Part shown: positions 36,196-45,448 of the stretch, in pieces
Numbering within the stretch: position 1 is the first letter of the stretch
Layout of the letters: each line of letters starts with the position of its first letter
Assembly (NCBI GenBank): GCA_900546065.1
Contig: URBK01000007.1
Span: forward strand, 53,415-117,414
Direction of reading: 5' to 3'
DNA length: 64,000 nucleotides
Source of the DNA: an uncultured Alistipes sp.
Lineage (GTDB): Bacteria > Bacteroidota > Bacteroidia > Bacteroidales > Rikenellaceae
Notes under the pieces: model-generated
Told to the model about the DNA's origin: nothing
What the model saw: the letters and a program-made list of their open reading frames with translations, nothing else
The model's database searches: none
Made by a program: the position numbers and the translations under genes

Positions 36196-36321
36196 AATAA
36201 ACGTTGTTTTTAATTGAACACATTATTTTTATGTAATATCTTCAGTTTCGCATCCCTTGGACGGCTCGCCGCCGCAAAAGAGCTGCCGCATAATCACTCA
36301 TATACCGTATTCACGGCTGCA

Positions 36322-37809
36322 TCAGGCCCTTTCGAGCCGCATTTCGACCTCGCGCACCCACTTTCCGTAGGCCTCCTCCAGCGCCTCGCGCTCCTTCGCC
36401 ACAGGCTCCACCGTTTCGAGTCTCCGCAGCGAGGCGAAGGCCTCCTCACGGCTGTGGTAATACCCCGCACCGAGCGCGGCACCGCGTGCGGCACCCAACG
36501 CCCCGTCCGTATTGAAGAGCTCGATACGCGCACCCGTGAGCGTTGCCAGCGTCTGCCGGAACAGCGGCGAAAGGAACAGGTTCGCCTCACCGGCGCGTAT
36601 CACGTCGGGCGAGAGTCCCAGTCCGCGCATGATATCTATGCCGTAACGGAACGAGCAGGCTATACCCTCCTGCGCCGCACGCACGACATGCGCCGTCGTA
36701 TGGCGGTTAAGGTCGAGGCCGACAATCTCCGCACCCGTAGTCCGGTTACCCAACACACGTTCGGCACCGTTGCCGAAGGGCAGCACCACAACGCCGTCCG
36801 AACCAACGGGGGCCGTGGCCGCAAGGTTGTTCATGGCGGCATAATCGAGCGTCTGCTGCACCACATTGCGGCGTATCCACGAATTCATTATGCCCGTACC
36901 GTTGATGCAGAGCAGGATGCCGTAGCGCGGCCTTACGGCCGTATGGTTCACATGCACGAACGTATTGACACGCGACTGCGGGTCGGCCTTCGGCGTATCG
37001 ACAACACCATACACCACGCCGCTCGTACCTCCCGTCGCGGCCACCTCACCCGCCTCCAGAACATTCAGCGAGAAGGCGTTGTTTGGCTGGTCACCCGCAC
37101 GGTACGATATCGGTGTACCCTTCGGTATGCCGAGCAGTTGTTCCGTTGCGGCATCGGTCTCGGCCTGCGTGCCGATCGACGGCCCGGCCTCGGGGATCAT
37201 CTCATGCGGAATGCCGTACCAGTCGGCCACGAAGTCGGCACGACGCTGCTCGGCAAAGTCCCACAGTATCTGTTCCGACAGGCCGCTCACGCTCGTCGAG
37301 AGGTGTCCCGACAGCCGATAGGCTATATAGTCTCCGGGCAGCACGAACTTGTCGATGCGCGCGAACAGCTCGGGTTCGTTGCGCTTGACCCACGCCAGCT
37401 TCGAGGCCGTGAAATTTCCGGGCGAGTTGAGCGCATGGCCAAGACAGTAGTCGCGGCCTATGCCTTCGAGAGCCTCGGCTCCGATCTCCACGGCACGCGA
37501 GTCGCACCAGATGATCGACTTGCGCAGCGGGTGCCCCGCAGCATCGAGACACACCAGACCGTGCATCTGATAGGTTATACCTATCGACACGACATCGCGC
37601 AGCGGGCTCTTGGCCCCGACCTGACGTATGCCCTCGCATACATAATGCCACCACATGTCGGGGTCCTGCTCCGCCCATCCGCTCCGAAGGGCGTCTATCG
37701 GCATCTCCTGCGCGGGGTTTGTCGCCGAGGCGACGCACTCTCCCGTCGCTACGTCAAGCAGCGACACCTTCACCGACGAGGAGCCTATGTCTATTCCCAA
37801 ACTCTTCAT
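36322..37809 (-). CDS. xylB: Xylulokinase
   Basis: Phosphorylates D-xylulose to xylulose 5-phosphate, passing xylose carbon to the pentose phosphate pathway. FGGY-kinase features are complete: phosphate-1 motif MKSLGIDIGSSSVKVSLLD, the substrate segment ITYQMHGLVCLD with the Met-His-Gly typical of xylulokinases, the phosphate-2 region AATGGTSGVVYG, and the late RAGEANLFLSPLFRQ adenosine region. At 495 residues it is full length. It begins 89 bases downstream of the Nudix regulator and ends 126 bases before xylA. Confidence 0.96.
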   Translation of the reverse strand: MKSLGIDIGSSSVKVSLLDVATGECVASATNPAQEMPIDALRSGWAEQDPDMWWHYVCEGIRQVGAKSPLRDVVSIGITYQMHGLVCLDAAGHPLRKSIIWCDSRAVEIGAEALEGIGRDYCLGHALNSPGNFTASKLAWVKRNEPELFARIDKFVLPGDYIAYRLSGHLSTSVSGLSEQILWDFAEQRRADFVADWYGIPHEMIPEAGPSIGTQAETDAATEQLLGIPKGTPISYRAGDQPNNAFSLNVLEAGEVAATGGTSGVVYGVVDTPKADPQSRVNTFVHVNHTAVRPRYGILLCINGTGIMNSWIRRNVVQQTLDYAAMNNLAATAPVGSDGVVVLPFGNGAERVLGNRTTGAEIVGLDLNRHTTAHVVRAAQEGIACSFRYGIDIMRGLGLSPDVIRAGEANLFLSPLFRQTLATLTGARIELFNTDGALGAARGAALGAGYYHSREEAFASLRRLETVEPVAKEREALEEAYGKWVREVEMRLERA

Positions 37810-37898
37810 ATCCTGATATCTTTCTCTTTCGTTTATACTTCATTCCAAGTGCCGCCGGCACTCTCCTGCCCGCCATTCGTCCGCACGGCCTCCGACGG

Positions 37899-38645
37899 TC
37901 AATATTTCCAATTGTTGATGAATCCCAGTTTGAGTTTCTCGCGCACGGCCTTACGGTAGGCGTTGCGGTTGAACATGTAGTATCGCGCCGGCTTGTGGGC
38001 TACGCCCTGCTCCTTCTCGGCCGTAGGTGAGAGGAACCCCGACGAGAGAATCTTCTTGCGGAAGTTGCGGTTGTCGATCTCGATGCCCAGCACCGCGCTA
38101 TATAGGTTCTGCAAGGCACGTATCGTGAACTTGCGCGGCAGAAGTTCGAAGGCCACGGGCGACTGCAGCATCTCGCGGCACAATACCGACAGCGCCGACG
38201 TCAGGATCTGCTTGTGGTCCATCGCCAGACGCTGGATTGAATCCACATCCACCCACTGCGCGCCCTTGGCCGTGGTGTAGGCCACCATGCGGCTGTCGAG
38301 CTTGACCAAGGCGTAATAACCCACCGTCACCACACGCTCGCTGTGGATGCCGTGATAGCGGTTTATCCACTCCAGTTCCTCGCCGCTCACGCGTTTGGGG
38401 TCGGAGAATATCTCCATCTGTTTGAGATATACGTTTTTCAATCCCGTGGCCTCTTCGAGCACTCGATACGCCGCCTCGGGCAGGGTCTCGTTCTCGAGGA
38501 TCATTGCTCCGGGCAACTTCAGCGGGTCGAGGCGCGTGTCGGGCTTGTAGTAGCGACGCTCGATGAGCAGGACCTTGAGCGTCGTACCGTTAAATCCGAA
38601 CACGGCACAGTCAACCGACAATGATTGATTGGTCTGGATTGACAT
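37899..38645 (-). CDS. Nudix-domain transcriptional regulator of xylose genes (NrtR/XylR type)
   Basis: A 248-residue protein with an N-terminal Nudix-like ligand domain and a C-terminal winged helix, the build of NrtR-family regulators. The Nudix box region (KLPGAMILENETLPEAAYRVLEEATGL) departs from the catalytic GX5EX7REUXEEXGU consensus, for example lacking the REUXEE core, so it probably senses a sugar derivative rather than hydrolysing nucleotides. The C-terminal part (about 150-248; FTIRALQNLYSAVLG, NFRKKILSSGFL) is the DNA-binding half. It heads the xylB-xylA-xylE cluster, as in Bacteroides thetaiotaomicron (from memory). A -7 box lies 57 bases upstream. Confidence 0.88.
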   Translation of the reverse strand: MSIQTNQSLSVDCAVFGFNGTTLKVLLIERRYYKPDTRLDPLKLPGAMILENETLPEAAYRVLEEATGLKNVYLKQMEIFSDPKRVSGEELEWINRYHGIHSERVVTVGYYALVKLDSRMVAYTTAKGAQWVDVDSIQRLAMDHKQILTSALSVLCREMLQSPVAFELLPRKFTIRALQNLYSAVLGIEIDNRNFRKKILSSGFLSPTAEKEQGVAHKPARYYMFNRNAYRKAVREKLKLGFINNWKY

Positions 38646-38701
38646 GGGTATTTGAAGTTTCAGGTTTTGATTGTAAAATTACCCATTCGCACGATAGATT
38701 G

Positions 38702-38709
38702 CAAACTTA
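38702..38709 (-). promoter_or_regulatory. -7 box upstream of the xylose regulator gene
   Basis: On the minus strand TAAGTTTG matches TAnnTTTG, 57 bases before the start codon at 38645. The region 38710-38951 to its right shows no gene. Confidence 0.55.
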
Positions 38710-38951
38710 TCGTAATTCATACACTAACCATCGACATTTATCCGCTCGAAACGGCTTCCAAAGCCGATATCGAGCGTCGCAAACAATAACCGTAATATAC
38801 GCTAACTCGCCGCACGGCCGACTGCACGACAGCGTGTTGCGGCCGTGACGCGGCAACAGGCACAACGTCCGGAACGCTCTGCGGCATCCGATTCCGTGGT
38901 TCGGGTTACAAGATCCGGAAAAAGTATACAGTACAACATCTTTATAATAAG

Positions 38952-38959
38952 TAGTTTTG
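38952..38959 (+). promoter_or_regulatory. -7 box upstream of the decarboxylase-cupin gene
   Basis: TAGTTTTG, a TAnnTTTG match, 61 bases before the ATG at 39021; no clear -33 element. Confidence 0.5.
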
Positions 38960-39020
38960 CAGTGCAGCAACCTCTCAGAACAGACTGCATGCGCAGGTTT
39001 CACCGTTAAAAACACATAAT

Positions 39021-39842
39021 ATGAAAATAAGTATGATCCTTGCGATATTCGCATTGACCGCAAACACTACAACAATCATGGCACAGCAAAAAATCAAACA
39101 GACGGCCGGGCGTGAGCAGCTCGGCGAATTTGCCCCGAAGTTCGCGGAATTGAACGACGACGTCCTCTTCGGGGAGGTATGGAGCCGCACCGACCGGCTC
39201 GGGCTGCGCGACCGCAGTCTGGTTACCATCACCTCGCTCATAAGTCAGGGCATAACCGACTCGTCGCTCACATACCATCTCCAGACGGCAAAACAGAACG
39301 GCATTACGCGCAGCGAGATCTCCGAGATCATCACCCATATCAGTTTCTATGCCGGCTGGCCCAAGGCGTGGGCGGCATTCCGTCTGGCAAAGGACGTATG
39401 GGCCGAGGACAGCGCTGCCGAGGATGCCAAGGCCGCATTCCAGCAGCAGATGATATTCCCGATAGGCGAGCCCAATTCGGCCTACGCACAGTACTTTACC
39501 GGCAACAGCTACCTCGCCCCCATATCGCGTGAGCAGGTTGTGGTGTCGAATGTTACATTCGAACCACGCTGCCGCAACAACTGGCACATACACCACGCCA
39601 AGAGCGGCGGCGGCCAGATGCTTATAGGCGTTGCGGGCCGCGGATGGTATCAGGAGGAGGGCAAACCCGCCGTCGAGATCCTGCCCGGCACGGTGATACA
39701 TATCCCCGCAGGCGTAAAGCATTGGCACGGGGCCTCGGCCGACGGTTGGTTTGCGCATCTGGCATTCGAGATCCCGGGTGAGGAGAGCTCGAACGAGTGG
39801 CTCGAACCCGTCACCGACGAAGAGTATGACAAGCTCAAGTAA
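39021..39842 (+). CDS. Exported carboxymuconolactone decarboxylase-like domain fused to a cupin domain
   Basis: A 273-residue protein with a signal peptide (MKISMILAIFALTANTTTIMAQ), so it acts outside the cytoplasm. The first domain (about 30-130) follows the carboxymuconolactone decarboxylase pattern (RDRSLVTITSLISQGITDSSLTYHL..., ITRSEISEIITHISFYAGWPKAW) and has no CxxC pair, unlike AhpD peroxidases. The second (about 165-255) is a cupin with metal-type motifs WHIHHAKSGGGQMLIGVAGRG and PAGVKHWHGA. Fusions of these two domains occur in Bacteroidetes and Proteobacteria; their substrates are largely unknown. No biosynthetic neighbours are present. It stands alone with its own promoter box and a hairpin downstream. 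Confidence 0.87.
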   Translation: MKISMILAIFALTANTTTIMAQQKIKQTAGREQLGEFAPKFAELNDDVLFGEVWSRTDRLGLRDRSLVTITSLISQGITDSSLTYHLQTAKQNGITRSEISEIITHISFYAGWPKAWAAFRLAKDVWAEDSAAEDAKAAFQQQMIFPIGEPNSAYAQYFTGNSYLAPISREQVVVSNVTFEPRCRNNWHIHHAKSGGGQMLIGVAGRGWYQEEGKPAVEILPGTVIHIPAGVKHWHGASADGWFAHLAFEIPGEESSNEWLEPVTDEEYDKLK

Positions 39843-40057
39843 CGCATCTTTATACTCCGGATCGATACGCGCTACGGCGACAGGAATCTCTACCAAGGCC
39901 ATGCGCCGGTCATATTATACGGCCGCAACCCGTGTAGTCATACTATGCTCAGCAAGATAATAGATGACGTATCCACGCGCGAGCGTATGTTCGAACTACC
40001 GGACGGCAAGGGCGAGACAGAGCTGGTCTTGTCACCCGATTAGCCTTGGCAAACATA

Positions 40058-40094
40058 CGGGCGGCACTTCGTATTGGAAACGAAGTGCCGCCCG
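40058..40094. terminator. Hairpin between converging genes
   Basis: A perfect 15-bp stem (40058-40072 with 40080-40094) with a 7-base loop between the cupin gene and the AraC gene. T-tracts are poor on both sides. The interval 39843-40057 also holds a 66-codon open frame in phase with the upstream gene. Confidence 0.7.
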
Positions 40095-40121
40095 TTCTCA
40101 TGTCGTCCAAAATATAGCTTC

Positions 40122-41048
40122 TTACATATCGCGGTATGCCGAAGGCGAGCATCCGACACTGCGTTTGAAATATGCCCCGAAAAATGACTGGTTGGCGAAG
40201 TTCAACATGTCGGATACCTGCTGCACACTGTAACGTCCGCTCTTGAGTAGCGCCTTCGCCTCCAGAATGACATAATCGCGTATCCAGTCACCCGCATGGC
40301 GGCCGCTCACCGAATAGACCACCTGTGAAAGGTATTTCGGCGTCATGCACAGACGGTCGGCATAGAATCCTATGGCACGCTGCGTGGCATAGTTCTCACG
40401 CAGAATCTCGATGAAGCGGTCGAAGATCTCATTTTTGCGTGTGCCGCGCACGGCATCCTGCTGCTCGACATAAGGTGTCATGGCCTGACACATACAATAA
40501 TAGAATACCTGCATGTATCCGTCCAGCACCTCACGCTTGTAGTTGAAATCCTGTTGTTGCACCTTGCTCCTCATGGCGTGGTAGATCGACAGCAACTCCC
40601 CCATCTGACCATCCGACAACTGCAACATAGGACTCTTCGACAGGAATTTACGAACCACGAGCGCCCCGTCGCGGTTCTTCTCCGTGATCGAGCCGCCGTT
40701 CGCCAACGCTATGATGGCCAAGCGGCAATCGGGCGACAACTCCAGACACTGGCCTATCGACCCGGGCGTTACGATCATCATAGAGTTTCGGTGCAACTCG
40801 TATTCGGTCAGATTATGACGCAGCCGCATGCTCCCAGCAACACACATCTGCACCATCGCGAACTGCATCTTGAAGGGATAGGGCGCCAAGATAAACCCCC
40901 GCATGCGCGGATCCGACGACAAGTCGCATACATTACCGTCCTCGTCGAAATTATCGCTTATGATCAATTCGTTGTCCACAACGCACGTGCGCTCATCTCG
41001 CGGCAACATCGACAATTCCAGTGCGTCGAATTTGTGATTGTCCCTCAT
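40122..41048 (-). CDS. AraC-family regulator divergent from an RND efflux operon
   Basis: A 308-residue soluble regulator. The N-terminal part (about 1-195) resembles an AraC ligand-binding beta-barrel (FKMQFAMVQMCVAGSMRLRHNLTEYEL, SMMIVTPGSIGQCLEL). The C-terminal double helix-turn-helix runs from about 205 to 305 (IGFYADRLCMTPKYLSQVVYSVSGR and VQQVSDMLNFANQSFFGAYFKRSVGCSPSAYR). The gene is transcribed away from the efflux genes, with 177 bases between start codons containing its promoter and two TTTAGAAC direct repeats. Control of the pump and of itself is the simplest reading (inference); the inducer is unknown. Confidence 0.93.
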   Translation of the reverse strand: MRDNHKFDALELSMLPRDERTCVVDNELIISDNFDEDGNVCDLSSDPRMRGFILAPYPFKMQFAMVQMCVAGSMRLRHNLTEYELHRNSMMIVTPGSIGQCLELSPDCRLAIIALANGGSITEKNRDGALVVRKFLSKSPMLQLSDGQMGELLSIYHAMRSKVQQQDFNYKREVLDGYMQVFYYCMCQAMTPYVEQQDAVRGTRKNEIFDRFIEILRENYATQRAIGFYADRLCMTPKYLSQVVYSVSGRHAGDWIRDYVILEAKALLKSGRYSVQQVSDMLNFANQSFFGAYFKRSVGCSPSAYRDM

Positions 41049-41069
41049 TGTCAGTTATTATTTACAACG

Positions 41070-41141
41070 CAAATATACCGTTTAGAACTGTAATTGCAAT
41101 ATTTTATTCTCCCATATTACTGTTCATACATCCTTTAGAAC
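41070..41141 (-). promoter_or_regulatory. AraC gene promoter with two TTTAGAAC repeats
   Basis: On the minus strand: TTG (41097-41099), a 19-base spacer and TATATTTG (41070-41077). Direct repeats TTTAGAAC occur on the plus strand at 41081-41088, inside that spacer, and at 41134-41141. Their 53-base spacing is about five helical turns, so a looped or paired AraC complex could cover both divergent promoters. Confidence 0.6.
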
Positions 41142-41225
41142 AATATATTCTCTCCGCAAGACAAACGCCTCTCGACAAAAAGCCACAACTTTGCGACACA
41201 AGAAACCATCAAACGGAGAAACGAT

Positions 41226-42287
41226 ATGAGAATCGCAACAAAACTTTCGCTCGTCACGGCCGCGTGCCTGCTTGCGGCCTGCGGCGGCAGTACTCAGACC
41301 TCGACGGAGCGGCACAGCGTCTGCCTCACGAGGCCCGAGGCTCTGACGCCGCAAAAGACAAGGAGTTACTCGGGTGTGGTAAAGGCCGCGCACGAGATCG
41401 GACTCGGATTCAAGACGGCAGGGCAGATCGCCCGCATACACGTACGCGAAGGCGACTATGTACGTCAGGGCCAGCTGCTGGCCGAACTGGACGATGCCGA
41501 CTACCGTCTGGCCGTGGAGGCGCTGCAGATACAGTACGACCAGTTGGAGGATGAGGTGAAGCGCACCTCACAGCTCTTCGAGCAGAAGAGCGTCTCGGCC
41601 AACGACTTCGAGAAGGCCTCGGCAGGACTGCACCAGCTGGGCGTGCAGCTGCGCATAAACAAGAACAAACTCGACTATACGAAGCTCTACGCCCCGGCCG
41701 ACGGCTACATCCGCAGCGTAGGATTCTCCGCGGCCGAGATGGTCGATGCCGGCACTTCGGTCATGACGCTTCTCGACGCCTCGCCGCTCGAAGTATCGGT
41801 CGACATACCCGTCGAGGAGTATCAGCGCCGCGGCAGCGTCATACGATACAACTGCAGAGCTTCGGGCATCGCCGCGTCGATGCCGCTGCGGTTCCTGAGC
41901 GTGGCACCCAAAGCCGACGGCAACCAGCTCTACACCCTTGAGTTGGGCTTCACCGACCGTCCCGACGCCACACTCACCGCAGGCATGAACGTCGAGGTCG
42001 AGATCGTCTCGGCCGACTCGACGGCCGCACACGGCCATACGGTACCGCTCCGCGCACTATTCAATGACGGGCAGAGCGCATGCGTATGGGTCATGCAGGG
42101 CGATTCGACCGTCGTAAAACGCCCCGTCACTATCGACGGCAGCCTCGACAACTCCCGCGCCGTAGTCACGGACGGCCTCACGGGTGACGAACTGATAGTC
42201 CGCGCCGGAGTCAACGTCCTGCAGCAGGGCGAGAAGGTGAAGGTTGTGGAGCAGCCGAGTAAAACCAATATCGGAGGGATACTGTGA
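41226..42287 (+). CDS. RND efflux periplasmic adaptor lipoprotein (HlyD/AcrA type)
   Basis: Periplasmic adaptor that links the inner-membrane pump to the TolC channel. The N-terminus MRIATKLSLVTAACLLAACGG gives a lipoprotein with Cys19. The order is barrel-sandwich half (YSGVVKAAHEIGLGFKTAGQIARIHVREGDYVRQGQLLAELD), a helical hairpin (about 95-140) including LFEQKSVSANDFEKA, the second lipoyl half (KLYAPADGYIRSVGFSAAEMVDAG), and beta-barrel and membrane-proximal domains to residue 353. Its stop codon overlaps the pump's ATG by one base (TGATG), so translation is coupled. First gene of the three-gene operon. Confidence 0.94.
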   Translation: MRIATKLSLVTAACLLAACGGSTQTSTERHSVCLTRPEALTPQKTRSYSGVVKAAHEIGLGFKTAGQIARIHVREGDYVRQGQLLAELDDADYRLAVEALQIQYDQLEDEVKRTSQLFEQKSVSANDFEKASAGLHQLGVQLRINKNKLDYTKLYAPADGYIRSVGFSAAEMVDAGTSVMTLLDASPLEVSVDIPVEEYQRRGSVIRYNCRASGIAASMPLRFLSVAPKADGNQLYTLELGFTDRPDATLTAGMNVEVEIVSADSTAAHGHTVPLRALFNDGQSACVWVMQGDSTVVKRPVTIDGSLDNSRAVVTDGLTGDELIVRAGVNVLQQGEKVKVVEQPSKTNIGGIL

Positions 42288-45200
42288 TGACACGCTTAAC
42301 GGAATTTTTCATGCGGCGGCCGAGAATATTCTGGTCGTTCGTGGCGGCGATCGTCATCGCCGGCATACTATCCTTCATCCAGATGCCCAAACTGGAGGAC
42401 CCCGCCGTCTCGGCCAAGCAGGCCATGGTCGTAGTGTCGTGGCCCGGGGCCGACGCCCACGAGATGGAGCTCAAGGTGGCGCAGATGATGGAGGAGGAGC
42501 TGCGGGCCCTGCCCAACGTACACAAGGTGAAGACCGAGTGCCGTAACTCTATGGCCATGTTCACCGTCGAATTCCAGATGACGGTGCTCAACCGCGATCT
42601 GGAGCAGCACTTCGACCTGCTGCGCCGCAAGGTCAACGATGCGGCGATGCGTCTGCCTCAAGGGTGCTACGACCCCGTAGTCATAGACGACATGATGGAT
42701 GTCTACGGCATCTTCTACGCCCTGACGGCCGACGGGTACGACTACTCGGAGATGTACCGCTATGCGAAATACATACGTCGCGAGCTGCTCGACGTGAAGG
42801 GCGTCAAGCGTATCAACATTGTCGGCACACGCGACGAAGTGATCAACATCATACTCTCGAAGGAGCAGATCGCCCGCAACGGCATAATCCCCACGCAGAT
42901 CATGTCGGCGTTGCAGTCGGCCGGCAAGGTTGTCGATGCCGGATCCTACTCCACCGACGGCCAGCGCATAGCGCTGCGCGTGGACGGCGCCGTCGAGAAC
43001 GAGCAGCAGATACGCGACCTGCGCATCCAGACCTTCGACGGCAAGGTTCTGCGCATAGGCGACATCGCCCGCGTCGAGCGCGGCTATGCCGAGCCGCAGC
43101 GCAACGGATTCTTCGTCGGGCGCGAGCCTGCGCTGGCGATATGCGTGGCCATGGAGTCGTCGGCCATAGTGCCCGACGTGGGACGTGCCGTCGACAAGCG
43201 TCTGGCCGAGGTCATGAAGAACGTACCGGCTGGTTTCGAGACTGAGAAGATATTCTTCCAGCCCGACAAGGTCGAGGCGGCCATATCGTCCTTCATGCTC
43301 AACCTCGTCGAGTCGGTCGCAATCGTCATCTTGGTGCTCATCTTCACGATGGGACTGCGAAGCGGCATAATCATAGGCGTGGGGCTTATCCTGACGGTAG
43401 CCGTATCGTTCCCCATACTTCTCGCCTGCGGCACCACGCTGCAACGTATCTCGCTCGGAGCCTTCATCGTGGCGATGGGTATGCTCGTAGACAACGCCGT
43501 GGTCATCATGGACGGAATACTGGTCGACCGCAACCGCGGCCTCGGCCCCAAGACATACCTCTACCGCATCGGGCGCAACACGGCGCTGCCGCTGCTCGGT
43601 GCTACCATCATCGCCGCCTCGACGTTCCTATGCGTATATCTCTCGCCCGATACGGCCGGAGAGTATGCCGGAGACCTCTTTCTGGTGCTGTGCGTAAGCC
43701 TTCTGGCGAGCTGGGTGCTGGCGCTGGTGCAGGTACCCGTATGCGCAGCCTCGTGGCTGCCGCGTCCGCATGCCATATCAAAAGACAAAGGCTCGACGGT
43801 GATGAACTCGCCCGTACACCGCTTCGTACGCCGCGCCGTCGCCAAACTGATCGACAACAAACGCAAGACCATCGTGGCGGCATTCTGCCTGCTGGCCGTG
43901 TCGCTCTTCGGCATGACGCGCGTGAAAAACCTCTTCTTCCCCGACTTCGACTACAAACAGTTCGTCGTCGAGTGCTTCTTCCCCTCGGCCTCGGACCCCA
44001 ACGCCGTGCGTGACCGCCTGCTCGAGATGAGCGACATGGTGGCCGCAAACCCCGCCGTCGAACGCGTCGCCGCAAGTCAGGGCAGCGCCCCCGCACACTA
44101 CTGTCTGGTACGTCCCATGACCTCGGGCGGAGACTGCTACGGCGAGCTTATCGTCGACTGCAAGGACTATCGCACCGTCGTCGAGCAGATCCCCGTCATA
44201 CGCCGCCAACTGCGGCAGGCATGGCCCGACGCGTACATACGTATAAAAAAATACAACTTCTCGATCTCGACAAGCCACACCGTGGAGGTGGAGTTCGCAG
44301 GCCCCGACCCTGCCGTGCTGCGTGAGCTCAGCGCACAGGCCGAGCAGATCATGCGCAACTCGCCCTATATCGACCCCTATTCGGTTCAGAACAACTGGAA
44401 ACCTATGGGCAAAACCCTCGTGGCGCACTACTCGCAGCAGGATGCCCTGCGCGCCGGCATCGGCCGCAGCGATGTGGCGAATGCCCTGCTTGCCGCTACG
44501 GACGGCATGACCGTAGGCGTACTGAACGATCAGGAACGCATGGTACGCCTCAACCTTCAGGTGCGCAACGATGACGGCAGCCGCATAACCGATCTCGAGA
44601 ACATCCCCGTATGGAGCATGCTCAACATGCACCTGTCGAACGACGAGCTGCAGGGGGCCCTCGGAGGAGGAGAGGCAATGAGCAAGTTGCAGGACAAGCT
44701 CTTCCGCGCCACGCCGCTGAGCAACGTCGCCTCCGATGTCTCGCTCGATTGGGACGAGGACATGGTGCTGCGTCTGAACGGACGCCGCGTCATCGAGGCC
44801 GAATGCGACCCCAACCCCGACCGTAAGGACGCCACGCCGGCAAAGGCCGTGGCCTCGATCAAGAAACAGATCGAACAGATCCATCTGCCCGACGGTTATA
44901 CGATGCGTTGGGTCGGTGAGGGAGAGATTCAGGGCGAGGCCATCGGCAACCTGATGAAGTTCGTACCCATCACCATATTCCTCATACTGACCATACTGCT
45001 GCTCTTGTTCAACAGCTGGCGCAAGGTGGGGCTCATACTGCTCTGTTTCCCGTTTGTCTTCTGCGGCATCACCCCGTCGCTGCTGATCACGGGGCAGCCG
45101 ATGACATTCATGGCCATAATCGGTATCATGGGCCTTATCGGCATGATGGTCAAGAACGCCATTGTGCTCGTCGACGAGATCAACCGCCTGCAGAAGGAGC

Positions 45201-45436
45201 AGCGCTTCCACCCCTACACCGCCGTCATCGAAGCCACCGTCTCGCGCGTAAGGCCCGTGCTGATGGCATCACTCACCACCATCGTGGGAATGATACCTCT
45301 GGTTACCGACCCCATGTACAGCTCGATGGCCATCACCATCATGGGCGGCCTTACCGTGGGCACCATCATAACGCTCATACTGCTGCCGCTCTTCTATACG
45401 GCCATGTTCCGCATAACAAGGCCCCGAAACGCATAA
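42287..45436 (+). CDS. RND family efflux pump, inner-membrane subunit
   Basis: Proton-driven trimeric exporter, 1049 residues, 12 membrane helices with two large periplasmic loops. The ATG at 42287 is preferred over a GTG one codon upstream. The helix-4 proton relay reads MLVDNAVVIMDG, keeping Asp402 but with Asn403 where AcrB has a second Asp; the helix-10 Lys (K956 in MVKNAIVLVDEI) is present. A single relay Asp also occurs in metal-type and some hydrophobe-type pumps, so substrate class is not settled. The typical opening (FFMRRPRIFWSFVAAIVIAG) and ending (GGLTVGTIITLILLPLFYTAMF) are intact. A TolC-family gene follows 12 bases downstream. Confidence 0.95.
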   Translation: MTRLTEFFMRRPRIFWSFVAAIVIAGILSFIQMPKLEDPAVSAKQAMVVVSWPGADAHEMELKVAQMMEEELRALPNVHKVKTECRNSMAMFTVEFQMTVLNRDLEQHFDLLRRKVNDAAMRLPQGCYDPVVIDDMMDVYGIFYALTADGYDYSEMYRYAKYIRRELLDVKGVKRINIVGTRDEVINIILSKEQIARNGIIPTQIMSALQSAGKVVDAGSYSTDGQRIALRVDGAVENEQQIRDLRIQTFDGKVLRIGDIARVERGYAEPQRNGFFVGREPALAICVAMESSAIVPDVGRAVDKRLAEVMKNVPAGFETEKIFFQPDKVEAAISSFMLNLVESVAIVILVLIFTMGLRSGIIIGVGLILTVAVSFPILLACGTTLQRISLGAFIVAMGMLVDNAVVIMDGILVDRNRGLGPKTYLYRIGRNTALPLLGATIIAASTFLCVYLSPDTAGEYAGDLFLVLCVSLLASWVLALVQVPVCAASWLPRPHAISKDKGSTVMNSPVHRFVRRAVAKLIDNKRKTIVAAFCLLAVSLFGMTRVKNLFFPDFDYKQFVVECFFPSASDPNAVRDRLLEMSDMVAANPAVERVAASQGSAPAHYCLVRPMTSGGDCYGELIVDCKDYRTVVEQIPVIRRQLRQAWPDAYIRIKKYNFSISTSHTVEVEFAGPDPAVLRELSAQAEQIMRNSPYIDPYSVQNNWKPMGKTLVAHYSQQDALRAGIGRSDVANALLAATDGMTVGVLNDQERMVRLNLQVRNDDGSRITDLENIPVWSMLNMHLSNDELQGALGGGEAMSKLQDKLFRATPLSNVASDVSLDWDEDMVLRLNGRRVIEAECDPNPDRKDATPAKAVASIKKQIEQIHLPDGYTMRWVGEGEIQGEAIGNLMKFVPITIFLILTILLLLFNSWRKVGLILLCFPFVFCGITPSLLITGQPMTFMAIIGIMGLIGMMVKNAIVLVDEINRLQKEQRFHPYTAVIEATVSRVRPVLMASLTTIVGMIPLVTDPMYSSMAITIMGGLTVGTIITLILLPLFYTAMFRITRPRNA

Positions 45437-45448
45437 AACCGACAAGAG

